A DNA stretch of 64,000 nt from Prosopocoilus inquinatus (taxonomy: Eukaryota > Arthropoda > Insecta > Coleoptera > Lucanidae): assembly GCA_036172665.1 (NCBI GenBank), contig CM069875.1, positions 12,976,001-13,040,000 on the forward strand. The letters are read 5' to 3'. The position numbers and the translations under genes were made by a program. The notes beneath the pieces were generated by a model. That model searched no databases and had not been told where the DNA came from. It worked only from the letters and a program-made list of their open reading frames with translations. Below are positions 31,907 to 42,975 of the stretch, in pieces (position 1 is the stretch's first letter; each line of letters opens with the position of its first letter).

Positions 31907-34900
31907 ATGCAAGACGTCACATCTACTGAAAAACTTGTGCGTAAACGAGGTACTATTAAATACAAACTAACAAATTTTATAAAATATTTACGCACAGTTC
32001 AAGATGCATATGCAAGTGATCAAGTTTTAGCAGAAAAAACAATCATTGAATTGCAAGATCGTAGTAGCAAGTTTGCATCGTTGTTTGAGGAATTTGATGA
32101 AACTCAGAGTAAAATAGAATATATTTGCGATGAAGATGACTTAGAAAGGCAATATTTAGAGAGAGAAGATTTCACTGAAAAGCATTCATCCGCAATCACA
32201 GACGCAAAATTTATTTTAAAGCAAGTCTGCACACCTGTCATCCAAATTCAAAGCGACAGTATCACTGGCATATCAGATTCCTCAAAACAAAACGGTATTT
32301 CTCACAACATTAAACTTCCAACAATTAAACTTGCAAAATTTAACGGTGCATATGATAATTGGTTGGAATTCAAAGATACTTTTGAGTCACTAATTAATTC
32401 AAACAAATCAATTGACAATGTTCAGAAGTATCATTATTTACGTGCTTCACTAGAAGGTGACGCACTAAAGGTTATACAGTCTCTAGAATTCTCATCCGAA
32501 AATTACATAATCGCATGGGAACTACTTTGCAATAGGTATAATAACATCAGATTGTTAATTAATAATCACATCAAATCTCTGTTTGAATTAAATTCACTTA
32601 CAAAGGAGTCCTCAAGAGGAATAAGAGACTTGATAGATACCATTTTTAAACATTTAAGAGCTCTTCAAACACTAGAACAACCAACAGAACATTGGGACAC
32701 TTTGTTGATATTTTTAATTACGTCAAAATTAGACAAATTTACTGTTCGGGAATGGGAAAAAGTTAAAACAGGCAATAATTTCCCAACACTTTCTGAATTC
32801 AAGAGTTTTTTGAATTCAAGAGCAGATTTTCTAGAAACACTTGAAATCAATCATAATAAAATTGCCAAAGAACATAAACAGTTACATAATAATATCAAAC
32901 AAGTTTCGTTAATATCCTCAAATGTGAAATGTCCTGTATGTAATGGGGCACATTTAATTTATTATTGTGAAAAATTCTTAAAATTAAATTTGTCAGATAA
33001 ATTAAAAACAGTAAAGCAGCTGAATCTTTGTAATAACTGTTTACGTTCAGGCCACACAACTAAAAACTGCAGATCTGGATTTTGTAAAAAGTGCAAAGCT
33101 AAACATAACACTTTACTTCATCCAGAATTATTATATACACGTGAACCAATTACATCAAAAACAATTCATCCAAATGCATCAACAACAATTTCGCCACAAG
33201 TTAGTTTCACAAGTCATTATCCTAATCAACATGTTCTGCTTTCCACTGTATCAATTTTAGTTCCAGATGTTTTTGGCAACATTCATACTGCAAAAGCTTT
33301 ACTTGACTGTGGTTCTCAGTCAAATTTTCTTACTTCAAAATTTTGCAAAAAGTTAGGATTAGAAGAACATTCAACAAACATGACCATTGGAGGAATCAAT
33401 GGCGTTTCATCAGTCATTAAAAAAAAATGCAACATTGTGATATATTCACTCAATTATGAATTTTCTACTAATCTTTGTTGTTTTATTTTGCCCACAATTA
33501 CAGGTAATTTGCCTTCATTCACTATCAACACCAGCTCATGGAATATTCCAGCCAACATTCAATTGGCAGATCCTCAATTCACCGAGCCTAGTGAAATAGA
33601 TGTACTTATTGGTGCAGGTATTTTTTGGAATATTCTTCATCATCAAAGAATTCAGTTGGGTAAGAATATGCCAGTTCTTCAAAACACAGAATTCGGTTGG
33701 ATTATATCAGGTACCATCTCAGAATCCATTTCAAAAATTCATTGCAATTTTTCTAAAACTCACAGCAATCTTGATTCTGAATTGCAGAAATTTTGGGAGA
33801 TAGAGGAAATTAATAACGAGCATTCTATGTCTTCCGATGATGTTTATTGCGAAAAACATTTCCTAGAAACGTTTTCTAGAAATGAAGAAGGACGGTTCAT
33901 TGTTCGAATACCACTAAAACATTCTGCTTCTAATTTAGGTAACTCAAAACCATTATCAATTAAACGTCAACAACAATTAGAACGTAAATTTTCATACGAT
34001 TCTAATCTAAAATTTCAATATTCTCAATTCATAAAAGAATACATAGATTTAAACCACATGTCTCAAGTAAATTTAATTCCTTCCAATACAGCATATTTTT
34101 TGCCACATCATGGTGTTTTTAGACAAGAAAGTTTGACTACTAAACTAAGAGTAGTCTTTGATGGATCAGCGAATTCTGATTCAGGTTGGTCAGTTAATGA
34201 TTTACAATTTACAGGGCCACCCATTCAGAATGAAATATTTTCTATACTCATAAAATTCAGACAACATCCTTTTGCAGTTTCGGCAGATATAGAAAAAATG
34301 TATAGGCAGGTCGTCATTCATCCTGATGACAGACATCTTCAAAATATTGTTTGGAGATTTAGTTCAGACGATCCAATTTCCATTTACACTTTAAATACAG
34401 TTACCTACGGCACTAGATCTGCTCCGTATTTAGCCATAAGATGCTTAAAGCAGTTGGCTCATGAATATCAAACAAAATCTTCTTTCGCATCTTCAATAAT
34501 AAAAAATGATTTTTATGTTGATGATCTCATAACAGGTTTTGATTCTGAAACAGTTGCAATCAATGTATGTAAAGAAATTGCATCAATTCTAAATTCAGCA
34601 TGTTTCCCATTAAGAAAATGGAATTCTAATAGTCAGCTTTTCTTGCAAGAGTTTCAAAATGAAAATGAACCTGTGAGTGTTTTAAATTTAGGAGATAATG
34701 AGTTTTCAAAAACTTTAGGAATAAAATGGTACAGTAAATCTGATACATTAGGTTTTCAAATCAAAAATTTTGAAAATTCTTTATCAATTAATAAACGATC
34801 AATCTTATCTGACGTAGCAAGGATTTTTGATCCATTAGGTTTGTTAAGCCCATGCACTATTTTCTCAAAAATAATTATTCAAAAACTATGGTCTCTTAAA

Positions 34901-37096
34901 TTAGATTGGAATGATCCTATTCCAGACGATTTGAAAGCTACGTGGATACGATTCAGAAATAATTTAACAAAATTAAATCAACTCAAATTAGATAGGCACG
35001 TCATTTGTAAAAATTCTACAGAAATCGAATTACATGGTTTCTGTGACGCGTCACAAAACGCATACGGTGCGTGTGTATACGTTCGCAGCATCGATCAAAA
35101 AGAAAAGATTTTAATTAATCTCTTATGCGGAAAGACAAAGGTTGCTCCACTGAAATGTTTAACTATGCCAAGATTAGAATTGTGCAGTGCTTTGTTGTTA
35201 AGTCAATTAATTAACAAAGTACAAAAATCATTCACTATCGAATGCTCATATCATCTATGGTCAGATTCTCAAATAATATTACACTGGATTAACTCTCCAT
35301 CTCATTCATTACCAATTTTTGTAAGAAATCGCATTTCTAAAATTCAAGAATTAACACAGATTAGTAATTGGAAGTACATAAACACAAAAGATAATCCTGC
35401 CGATCTTACATCACGAGGAATTTCTCCTGAAAATTTACTCAAGTCTCAATTGTGGTGGAACGGCCCTTCATGGTTGTCTCTTCCAACTAATCATTGGCCA
35501 TCATCCGCATTCTCAATTTCAATTAAATATTCTAAAAATAATGTTTGCTCAGCTACTGTTGAAAATAATTTTCAGATATTCGAAAGGTTTTCTAGTTTGA
35601 ATAGGTTGAAAAGAACAATGGCATACATTTTACGATTCATCTTAAACATTAAGAAACAAAAATCTGAACGGCCGTACGGATATTTGACTATTGCAGAATT
35701 AGATCTCAGTATGAAACAATTAATAAAATTGTCACAACAAGACAGTTTTCCTCAAGAAATTAATTTATTACTAAATAATAAAAATTTAAAGCCAAAACAC
35801 AATTTATTATCCCTTGCTCCGTTCATTGATACTGAAGGTTTATTAAGAGTCGGTGGTCGATTAAAAAACTCTTATTTAGATTTTGCTCAGAAACATCCTT
35901 TGATTTTATCGGGAAAACATCGTTTAGCAAAACTAATTTTTGAAAATACGCATATAACATTACTTCATGCAGGTCCACAATTGTTATTATTTACAGTAAG
36001 ACAGCATTTTTGGGTTACATCTGGAATGAGTGTGGCTAAGTCAGTAGTGCGAGGTTGCATCAGATGTTTTAAATCTAAACCAAAATCTTTTGATCAAATA
36101 ATGGCAAATTTGCCAAAAGAAAGAGTTACAGTTAATAATCCATTTTATATCACGGGAATAGATTATGCAGGGCCTTTTAATATAAAAGATCGCAAAGGTC
36201 GAGGTTCAAAGACTATAAAGGGCTACATTTGTCTTTTCATCTGCTTTTCTACTAAAGCTATGCATCTTGAACTTGTGACAGATTTATCAAGCGAAACATT
36301 CCTTGCTGCTTTGAGAAGATTTGCATCACGAAGAGGCAAACCAGCTCATTTATATTCAGATAATGCAACAAATTTTATCGGAGCAGCTAAGAAACTATCT
36401 GCCTTGCATGAATTTTTCTCAAACTCTAAAATAGAAATAACAAATTATTGTACAAATGAAAATATAACCTGGCATTTTATTCCCCCAAACTCGCCTCATT
36501 TCGGAGGGCTTTGGGAATCAAACATAAAAAACATAAAACATCATTTATCAAGAGTAATTAATGACACAAAATTAACATATGAAGAATTTTACACAATCTT
36601 AACACAGATAGAAGCAACTTTAAATTCTAGACCTTTATACCCTCTGTCATCGGATGTTGATGATCTGCAGCCACTAACTCCAGCTCATTTCTTGATTGGC
36701 AAACCATTGACTGCTATTCCGGAACCGCAATTGCTGGACACACCAACAAACAGGCTGTCGCGTTTCCAGTTACAGCAACAGTTGGTACAAAGTTTTTGGA
36801 AGCGGTGGTCACAAGAATATTTGTATCATCTGCAAGAAAGAAAGAAATGGAAGAGCAAAAATCCAGGGCTAAAGATTGGAAGTTTGGTAATAATCAAACA
36901 GGATAACTTACCTCCTTCCCAGTGGCTCCTTGGAAGAATAGTAGAGCTTCATCCCGGTGACGACAACGTAGTTCGAGTTGCTACAGTCAAGACTCATAAA
37001 GGCAATTTCAAGCGAGCAGTAGCGAAGTTGTGTCCCCTTCCAGTACCTGAAAATGGCAGTAGTGACAGTGAAATTGTGCATGTTAAAAACAGTTAA
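31907..37096 (+). CDS. BEL/Pao Gag-Pol polyprotein, 1729 residues
   Basis: Encodes the capsid and the enzymes for reverse transcription and integration. Order: Gag-like DUF1759 region (about 130-320; LPTIKLAKFNG), CCHC zinc knuckle C375-C378-H383-C388 with further Cys pairs, retropepsin (LLDCGSQ, catalytic D467), reverse transcriptase (D794 in SADIEKMYR; YVDD 870-873), Pao-type region and RNase H (D1047, E1091, D1120, D1166), integrase HHCC (H1349, H1354, C1384, C1387), DDE core (D1419, D1485, E1537), and a C-terminal DUF5641 (about 1620-1712). The start is the first ATG of the frame, 300 bp after the LTR. No stop or frameshift. Odd point: the protease motif is DCG where DSG/DTG is common. 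No envelope gene. Confidence 0.97.
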   Translation: MQDVTSTEKLVRKRGTIKYKLTNFIKYLRTVQDAYASDQVLAEKTIIELQDRSSKFASLFEEFDETQSKIEYICDEDDLERQYLEREDFTEKHSSAITDAKFILKQVCTPVIQIQSDSITGISDSSKQNGISHNIKLPTIKLAKFNGAYDNWLEFKDTFESLINSNKSIDNVQKYHYLRASLEGDALKVIQSLEFSSENYIIAWELLCNRYNNIRLLINNHIKSLFELNSLTKESSRGIRDLIDTIFKHLRALQTLEQPTEHWDTLLIFLITSKLDKFTVREWEKVKTGNNFPTLSEFKSFLNSRADFLETLEINHNKIAKEHKQLHNNIKQVSLISSNVKCPVCNGAHLIYYCEKFLKLNLSDKLKTVKQLNLCNNCLRSGHTTKNCRSGFCKKCKAKHNTLLHPELLYTREPITSKTIHPNASTTISPQVSFTSHYPNQHVLLSTVSILVPDVFGNIHTAKALLDCGSQSNFLTSKFCKKLGLEEHSTNMTIGGINGVSSVIKKKCNIVIYSLNYEFSTNLCCFILPTITGNLPSFTINTSSWNIPANIQLADPQFTEPSEIDVLIGAGIFWNILHHQRIQLGKNMPVLQNTEFGWIISGTISESISKIHCNFSKTHSNLDSELQKFWEIEEINNEHSMSSDDVYCEKHFLETFSRNEEGRFIVRIPLKHSASNLGNSKPLSIKRQQQLERKFSYDSNLKFQYSQFIKEYIDLNHMSQVNLIPSNTAYFLPHHGVFRQESLTTKLRVVFDGSANSDSGWSVNDLQFTGPPIQNEIFSILIKFRQHPFAVSADIEKMYRQVVIHPDDRHLQNIVWRFSSDDPISIYTLNTVTYGTRSAPYLAIRCLKQLAHEYQTKSSFASSIIKNDFYVDDLITGFDSETVAINVCKEIASILNSACFPLRKWNSNSQLFLQEFQNENEPVSVLNLGDNEFSKTLGIKWYSKSDTLGFQIKNFENSLSINKRSILSDVARIFDPLGLLSPCTIFSKIIIQKLWSLKLDWNDPIPDDLKATWIRFRNNLTKLNQLKLDRHVICKNSTEIELHGFCDASQNAYGACVYVRSIDQKEKILINLLCGKTKVAPLKCLTMPRLELCSALLLSQLINKVQKSFTIECSYHLWSDSQIILHWINSPSHSLPIFVRNRISKIQELTQISNWKYINTKDNPADLTSRGISPENLLKSQLWWNGPSWLSLPTNHWPSSAFSISIKYSKNNVCSATVENNFQIFERFSSLNRLKRTMAYILRFILNIKKQKSERPYGYLTIAELDLSMKQLIKLSQQDSFPQEINLLLNNKNLKPKHNLLSLAPFIDTEGLLRVGGRLKNSYLDFAQKHPLILSGKHRLAKLIFENTHITLLHAGPQLLLFTVRQHFWVTSGMSVAKSVVRGCIRCFKSKPKSFDQIMANLPKERVTVNNPFYITGIDYAGPFNIKDRKGRGSKTIKGYICLFICFSTKAMHLELVTDLSSETFLAALRRFASRRGKPAHLYSDNATNFIGAAKKLSALHEFFSNSKIEITNYCTNENITWHFIPPNSPHFGGLWESNIKNIKHHLSRVINDTKLTYEEFYTILTQIEATLNSRPLYPLSSDVDDLQPLTPAHFLIGKPLTAIPEPQLLDTPTNRLSRFQLQQQLVQSFWKRWSQEYLYHLQERKKWKSKNPGLKIGSLVIIKQDNLPPSQWLLGRIVELHPGDDNVVRVATVKTHKGNFKRAVAKLCPLPVPENGSSDSEIVHVKNS

Positions 37097-37183
37097 AATA
37101 ATTCATTTTCATTATTACAATCAGTTCATACTTACCTGCAATTTATGAATATTTGAACACTTTCTTAAAAAAAAAAAATGTTC

Positions 37184-37197
37184 AAGGCGGGGAGCTA
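37184..37197 (+). other. Polypurine tract
   Basis: AAGGCGGGGAG followed by CTA directly before the 3' LTR (37198). Expected plus-strand primer of the BEL/Pao element. Confidence 0.75.
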
Positions 37198-37345
37198 TGT
37201 TAACACGATTTTTACGTTCATTTTAATGAATCACATACACTTGTAAAAAAAAAAAACAATTGCAATATAAAAAAAGGTAATTGTACCAGCGAAATTTTTC
37301 TGCAAACAAACACAAAGAAATACAGTCCACTATATCGAATCAACA
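37198..37345 (+). repeat. 3' LTR of the BEL/Pao element
   Basis: Identical to the 5' LTR, including a run of 12 A; followed by the GTAAT duplication. Confidence 0.95.
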
Positions 37346-37557
37346 GTAATAAAGAGATGTCTCTCGCATAAAGTGTATTAATAATGCTAACCAGTACCTC
37401 GAGCAGGCAGACAATGGAATGGAAGGAAAACATATCGATTATATGGTGGTCGGATAAACTTTTACGACGGACGATGTGCGTTGAATTATGAAAGTTATAC
37501 TGGAGCACCTGAGAACAAAGTGTGCGATACTTCACTGTCCGTTTGTATTGATATATT

Positions 37558-37747
37558 GGGAGCCACACACTTCACAATTCACGCGAGTTAGTCTGCATGG
37601 ATCTGCCCGAATGTGCTAGAAACCCAGTGTGTGGAGAAGAAAACGGAACGGTGCAAAATGTGTTTTGGTTAGAAACCGTACAATTTTTGTTTGCGCGATT
37701 TAATTTGTGCGGTTTACGTCGCGCCAATTGAACGTAGTGTGTGGCCC
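37558..37747. mobile_element. Possible MITE, CCACACACT termini
   Basis: GGGAGCCACACACTT (37558) and the complement of the right end (GGGCCACACACTACG, to 37747) bracket a GC-richer 190 bp. No target-site duplication was recognised. Confidence 0.4.
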
Positions 37748-37914
37748 TTTAATGGACCGCGGCCAGACCGGTTTTTAGTAGTAACGTTATACGGCATGGT
37801 GCTCCTCCATACTTAACCTCGAGGTATTGAATTATTCTTCGGTCACGTCAAAATTTACAACATATCTGGTAGAGAATTAGGTAGATGATTATAATTAAAA
37901 AAATGGAATATTAT

Positions 37915-37981
37915 CTTTATAACGTGACTTTTTAAAATTTTCTTCTCGTGGTTGGCTGTGAATTGTTAGTTGTGAACCAGC
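37915..37981. repeat. 67-bp repeat, inverted copy at 43529-43595
   Basis: CTTCTCGTGGTTGGCTGTGA and TTAGTTGTGAACCAGC recur in reverse complement at 43529-43595. The pair brackets the hAT-like element and could be termini of a larger, older element or independent copies. Confidence 0.65.
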
Positions 37982-38435
37982 CTTAGTCAATCTGACGCAA
38001 ATATCTGACGCATGAAATGTCGCATAGGTCACTTCTAAAATAATAAAACTAAACAAGACGGTTGGAAATGGTTTGCTTGCAGGAGCATGAAATGGCTGTA
38101 AATTGAAGGCGAATGGCAGTACTCTTTTTAGGACTGTTTTCATGAGTTTTCTGAAAAATATCTGGATCTTTAACTTGTGACATATTTCTCATAATTGAAT
38201 TATGTGATTAAGTTTTTTCGAGAGTCGGCTTCTATTTCATGTAAAATGGACTGCTACATGGCAAAACAATCTCAGGGTAAGACAATTTCGTCTATTGACG
38301 ATATTTACGTCGCGCTGAGTAAAGTTACATAGGATCTGCAAATCACATTTCGAAAATAACGGTCGCATTTATTCGCAACATAACATCACGCCTGCGCAAT
38401 GACTTACCTTGTATTTACTCTACCATAGCTCAACC
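37982..38435. other. Non-coding, nothing recognised
   Basis: No supported feature. Confidence 0.4.
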
Positions 38436-40372
38436 CAGCGTTGCCAAAAGTACTCCATTCGGAGTAGATTTACTCCATTTAGCAAACTTATACTCCTTTA
38501 CTCCATAAGGATGCTTTTTACTCCTACTTTTTTCAACAAATTAAAAATAATTCTGTCATGATTTCCTTGTAAATACAATACATTACGATTTTTTTTTTGC
38601 GAACGTGTTTTTAAACTAACTTCCTATTTAAATTTCTCTGATTAATTTAGGTAGTTCTAGTATGTATCAACCAGTGACCAAGTCCACCGATAGTATTTTT
38701 GAGTTATTAGAATTTTAATATTTGCTTATGATTCTAAAATCAATTATTTTACATCAAGTTAGTTTATACTGATTTTTATGAACAATAGAGTTTGTAGAAT
38801 ATGTATTTTAAATTAAAAAGATTGAATGTAAGGTACATGGGCAAATATTAAAATTCTAATAACTCAAAACTACTATCATTGGACTCACCTTCTTTTGCAG
38901 ACCGACGCATAGTAACCTAGAATAAATATTAAAAATAATAATAAAAGGTAGGTCTCTGCAGATTTTGAAATGTCCTTTTTTATGATTAATGCATATTATT
39001 CATAATACATTATTTAAGAAAGTAAATGCGTCTATGTGCGACTTTCCAACTTATTTTAATATTTTAGGGACGTACACTTGCTTGCAATAAAATCGCGTAC
39101 ACCTTCAAAATCAAGTAGCCGAGTTTTCACTTATTTTTTCCTTTGTAAATGGGTATTTTGAGAATTTTGTCATGTTTCGAAACACGCAGGTTAGGAACGG
39201 CCGTTGAAATTATTACTATTTTACCTGATATGAGTTAGACAGTAGCTATTCAATAAATATCACGATATTCCAAATATTTAACGGCCCATAAAAGTAACGT
39301 AATTTAATCGAAATACAATTGTCGATTGCTGTCCTATTTATAAAATTTTTTAACACTTGTCAAGACTCTTCAAAGCTCAATTTGTAATTTTCGACATGTT
39401 GGTGACAAGAGTTTAGGAAAATTTATTAAAACATGGAATCCTTGCGGTTTATAATGGATTTTTTCTTAATTCAGAAGGGCATTATTCGAATTGTAAATCG
39501 ACCTTTTTGCACATCTATCTCCAACCATCTTTTCTATTTTCCTCTTCCCACATATTATTTGTGCATCGTAGTATTTTTATTTAAGCTATAAGCATTCGTT
39601 ACTGCTGTGAATCACTATTCGTCTTCTAAGTTACTCGTTTTCTGTCAGTCTGAATTTTAACTGTTTGACACTGACAAATTAAATCTCAAAACCACGATAT
39701 AGAGAACACTGGTACGCTCACTCGCCGTCATTTTCAGTTAAAAATTTTGAGCAAGTTGAGTAGTTTGCAAAAATTCGCTAGATTGTAGAACCGTATCGCG
39801 GACTGTCATTTTTATCAAATTCCGCAGCCGGGTCTTGTGGGGCTCTTGTTCTATATGGGCTCTTGAGGTAAACACAAAACACATGGGCAGAGATAAACAG
39901 CGGTAAACAGTATGCAACAAACTGCTTTGAGGTTAAATACTGCATTTAAAATTTTGACTATGAATTTAAAGCGAAGTTGTCAGATGTAGAAATTTTAATT
40001 TAAAGAGGGTATGTATTGGCGAATAATTTAATTCGTTTCCTAATTTATTTACATTGCAGTGAAAATAGAAAGACTTCTCAGAGTTAATTTGTATTGAAGC
40101 AAGGAGATTTTAACATAACATGAACCCATCGTAAGATTGCTAGCTAACCTAGAATATCCATCAATCAACTGGCATTAAACTGACCGACATACTGATTAAA
40201 ATGTACTCAATAGAACGAGTGGATATAAACTCACAAATGTACCTATCTAGCAACATCAGTTATCCATGCAAGTGACACCAAAAGTGCATAAAGTTAAAAC
40301 ACCTAAACGTTACTGCGGCTTGTTTGCTTCAAGTTTGATGACCTTGCAAATTAATTCCATCGAAGCTGAAAA

Positions 40373-40953
40373 TAGGTATATTCGTTTTAGAAATGCTGGG
40401 TTTGCCGCAATAGCGTCATCGTCAAGTAGCTGATGCCCATCTAGGTCAAGTTATGGTTGCATCAGAAATTGATCTAAAACGAATAGTTTGTGATGGGCAA
40501 GTTGTACCCAGAGAAAAGAAAAATGTTAAATCAACATAATTTTCGTTTGGGTACGTTCAATGCATTCATTTATTTAAAAGAAAAGCCATTACGTATTCTA
40601 TTCAAGTAAAAAAAATGTTTGAATCAACAAGGAACTGCTTGAATTAATGTAAAGTGTGCATCATTCAAATTAATAAATGCATCAACTGTATTCAAAGATT
40701 TTTCTGTGTGATGAACACCGACCTTGCTGAAAAATAATTAAATTAAGGTTAAGTAAACAACACTTTGGTGTTGACGCAACTAAACCCTACTCTGGAGTAG
40801 GTGCACATTGCGTCAACACCAGCACTGCCGCAGTGGCAATGAAAACGTATATGCCAATGTCAAATACAGCATGTCAAAAATCTAAAACGAATACACATTT
40901 CGTTGACGCAGGTGACTTGCGGCAACCTAAGTCATCTAAAACGAATATACCTA
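40373..40953. mobile_element. 581-bp MITE, TAGGTATATTCG termini
   Basis: TAGGTATATTCGTTTTAGA at 40373 and its exact complement ending at 40953 form 19-bp terminal repeats. Inside, GGTGTTGACGCAA/TTGCGTCAACACC (about 40770-40821) forms a further hairpin. Non-coding. Confidence 0.7.
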
Positions 40954-41108
40954 ATATCAAGTGTTATGTGAGAGTCACCTTCTTTATATTATTTCTAATT
41001 TAATAAACTATTGTTTAATCTGATTACATCCCTTATTCCAAGATTACCGTAACAGTATCACTTGTCTTCATTTGCATCACAAGTTTGAAAAAGCCAATGA
41101 ATAGTGAA

Positions 41109-41223
41109 GCAAATAACGTCTTCGATTCATTTGCACTGGTTGCAGTCAGAGTATTTGCATCTTGTAATAATACAAGATGAAGATACTCGTTGTGCGATCA
41201 ATGCAAGTGAATCGAAAACATTA
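41109..41223. repeat. About 53-bp inverted repeat (hairpin)
   Basis: The arms 41109-41164 and 41171-41223 are imperfect reverse complements (CTTCGATTCATTTGCA, GAGTATTTGCATCTTGTA) around six bases. A long hairpin in RNA on either strand. Confidence 0.7.
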
Positions 41224-42791
41224 GTAGATATTTATTTCATTTAACCAGTCAAACCACTCAGTAAATTTGGGTTACAGATGTAGACTTACGATACATACCA
41301 TTAATTATGAAATATTGTTAATTATGGATTTTGGAAAGGCTTCAAGAATGAACCAAAATGCAGGTGTCACAATATCGAAGCAACATTTTGTGTGCTTGAT
41401 ACATTTTCAATAAAAATTTGTAAAAAATCATTAAGTCAGTGGAAATGAAATCATTCGAAGAACACTGACAGATAATGCTATTCCTCAAGTAAATGTATGC
41501 TCCTACTGAACTAATGCTAATCTCACATCTGTCCTTTCTTCCACCACTACCAAACAGATACAAGAAACAAATAATACCAATAGCCTCTGAAAGGTTTGTA
41601 AAAATCATAGCAAAACGTACTTGCTCGTAACATTGGTAAATATCTTTCTACATCTATTTGATTGCTTGCGTAATAACTGAACATAAGTCGCCTAGAACAC
41701 GTAATATAGCCTACAGGAGTATATTAATGACGTTTAGTGACAGTCCTTCATACATTGGTGTCATCTAGCGGTAAAATTTAAATCGCGTAAGTAGGCACTA
41801 CTTTTGACTTCCTCGTTTTGTATGGGGGAAGATAGGCAAGTGCGCGTACCAGTGTTCTGTATATCGTGCTCAAGACCAACTTAATACGACGAAAAACAAG
41901 TGTACGCGTTTTTTTTGCAAGCCACAGTACATTACTAAACATAACCAATATTATAACTATATTTACACAGACTTGCTTGATGGATGTTAAGAACAGAAAT
42001 ATTTGAAGTGATTAGAACTCTTTTTAATTAAAATAAATATATTATTGAATAAAAAGAACAATGTTTAAAGATTTGTTCCTTGAAATAGTTTCGGGATTTA
42101 AGTAAACATAATATTTTACCTGGAAAGCTTCTAATGTATTCACGTATACTTTTTGCTTACTTTTTCGGTTTATTGTGTCATAATCGTTTATTGTAAACTT
42201 ATTCCTTATTTATTGTAAACTTATTCTTATCGTTAATCAAATAAAAATTACAATGATTTGCGTTCTGATTTACATAAAGTATTCAGTTTGTCATTATTGA
42301 CAACCCGCTTGTTCAAGGTCAAATACCCACTATCAACTGTCAAAACCATATGATGACAGTACCTGTGTCTTTAGACAGAAATCGAGTGCCTTAAGCTAGA
42401 CGGCTACTCCGGTGCCATCTATTTCTACTGCCATATTCCAGTGAGAACTACTACGATTGTATATTAGGCAGTGGCAACACTGGCTCAGCCGTTTTTCACA
42501 AGTAAACCGATCTGTCTGTATTTGTTACATGATATTGAAAAAAAAATCTTCATTTAGGTATATCTTATATACCTTATCCGGTACTCTCTATATAGAAACT
42601 CCAAGAAGTGGAATTTTGAATGAAATTTGTTAAAAAAACTTCTCTGAACCATAGATAAAAGATATATTAGATGTCAAAGCCAACGTTGTATATGTGGAGC
42701 AACAAAATGCGCGCCTCAAGCGGCCTGGGGGGAATTAAAATAAAACAAGGCGCGTAATTTAAAAATATTTCTGCATTAACGGTTTAAGTAT

Positions 42792-42964
42792 TTTAGAAAA
42801 ATTTTGTGTAAATCGTTTTTGATTGCAGTGAGAACCTCGAGCAGCCTCTGGACAGCTGTTTCAGCCCTGCTTGGGGCTTCTTCAGCAGAAACGTAGCTCG
42901 ACATTCCCACTGCAGACCAAAAACGACTTGCCCAATTTATTCGCAAATGCGATGTAAGAATGTA
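42792..42964 (-). mobile_element. Retrozyme-like monomer fragment with 11-bp target duplication
   Basis: GGTTTAAGTAT occurs at 42781-42791 and 42965-42975. Between them is one minus-strand unit piece from TTTAGAAAAATTTTGTG (the same terminus as at 18181) through an intact hammerhead to CATTCTTACATCGC, truncated at its 5' side. Single orientation, no palindrome. Confidence 0.8.
42838..42900 (-). ncRNA. Type I hammerhead ribozyme candidate
   Basis: Sequence and fold match 18226-18288: CTGAAGA, AGCCC/GGGCT, GAAA, CA-GC-TG, GTC, stem I TTTCTG/CAGAGG and CGAGC/GCTCG. Confidence 0.75.
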
Positions 42965-42975
42965 GGTTTAAGTAT

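Larger units (their letters stand above)
31459..37345 (+). mobile_element. Complete BEL/Pao LTR retrotransposon
   Basis: A 5887-bp element. The LTRs 31459-31606 and 37198-37345 appear identical (148 bp, TGTTAACACG...ATCGAATCAACA). GTAAT lies directly outside both (31454-31458 and 37346-37350), a 5-bp duplication as usual for BEL/Pao. A probable primer-binding site TGGTCCGATCGAGCCGG starts at 31616, and a polypurine tract AAGGCGGGGAG at 37184-37194 abuts the 3' LTR region. One uninterrupted polyprotein fills the interior. Identical LTRs and an intact frame point to a recent, possibly still mobile insertion. Confidence 0.97.
39074..41928. mobile_element. 2.86-kb TIR element nested in the hAT-like element
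   Basis: The termini ACACTTGCTTGCAATAAAAT and the complement of the right end (ACTGTGGCTTGCAAAAAAAA) both continue into CGCGTACAC. The flanks ACGT (39070-39073) and ACAT (41929-41932) may be a 4-bp target. It interrupts a repeat that is continuous at 13236-13490. No transposase motif; a MITE and a hairpin lie within it. Confidence 0.75.
38436..42482. mobile_element. hAT-like element with 8-bp duplication, split by a later insertion
   Basis: The left end CAGCGTTGCCAAAAG and the right end complement CAGTGTTGCCACTG match, flanked by GCTCAACC (38428-38435) and GCTCAGCC (42483-42490), an 8-bp duplication with one mismatch. TACTCC repeats lie just inside the left end (38455-38525), as subterminal binding sites often do. 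Without the 39074-41928 insertion it would be about 1.2 kb, non-autonomous. A related internal segment is at 13236-13490. Confidence 0.8.
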
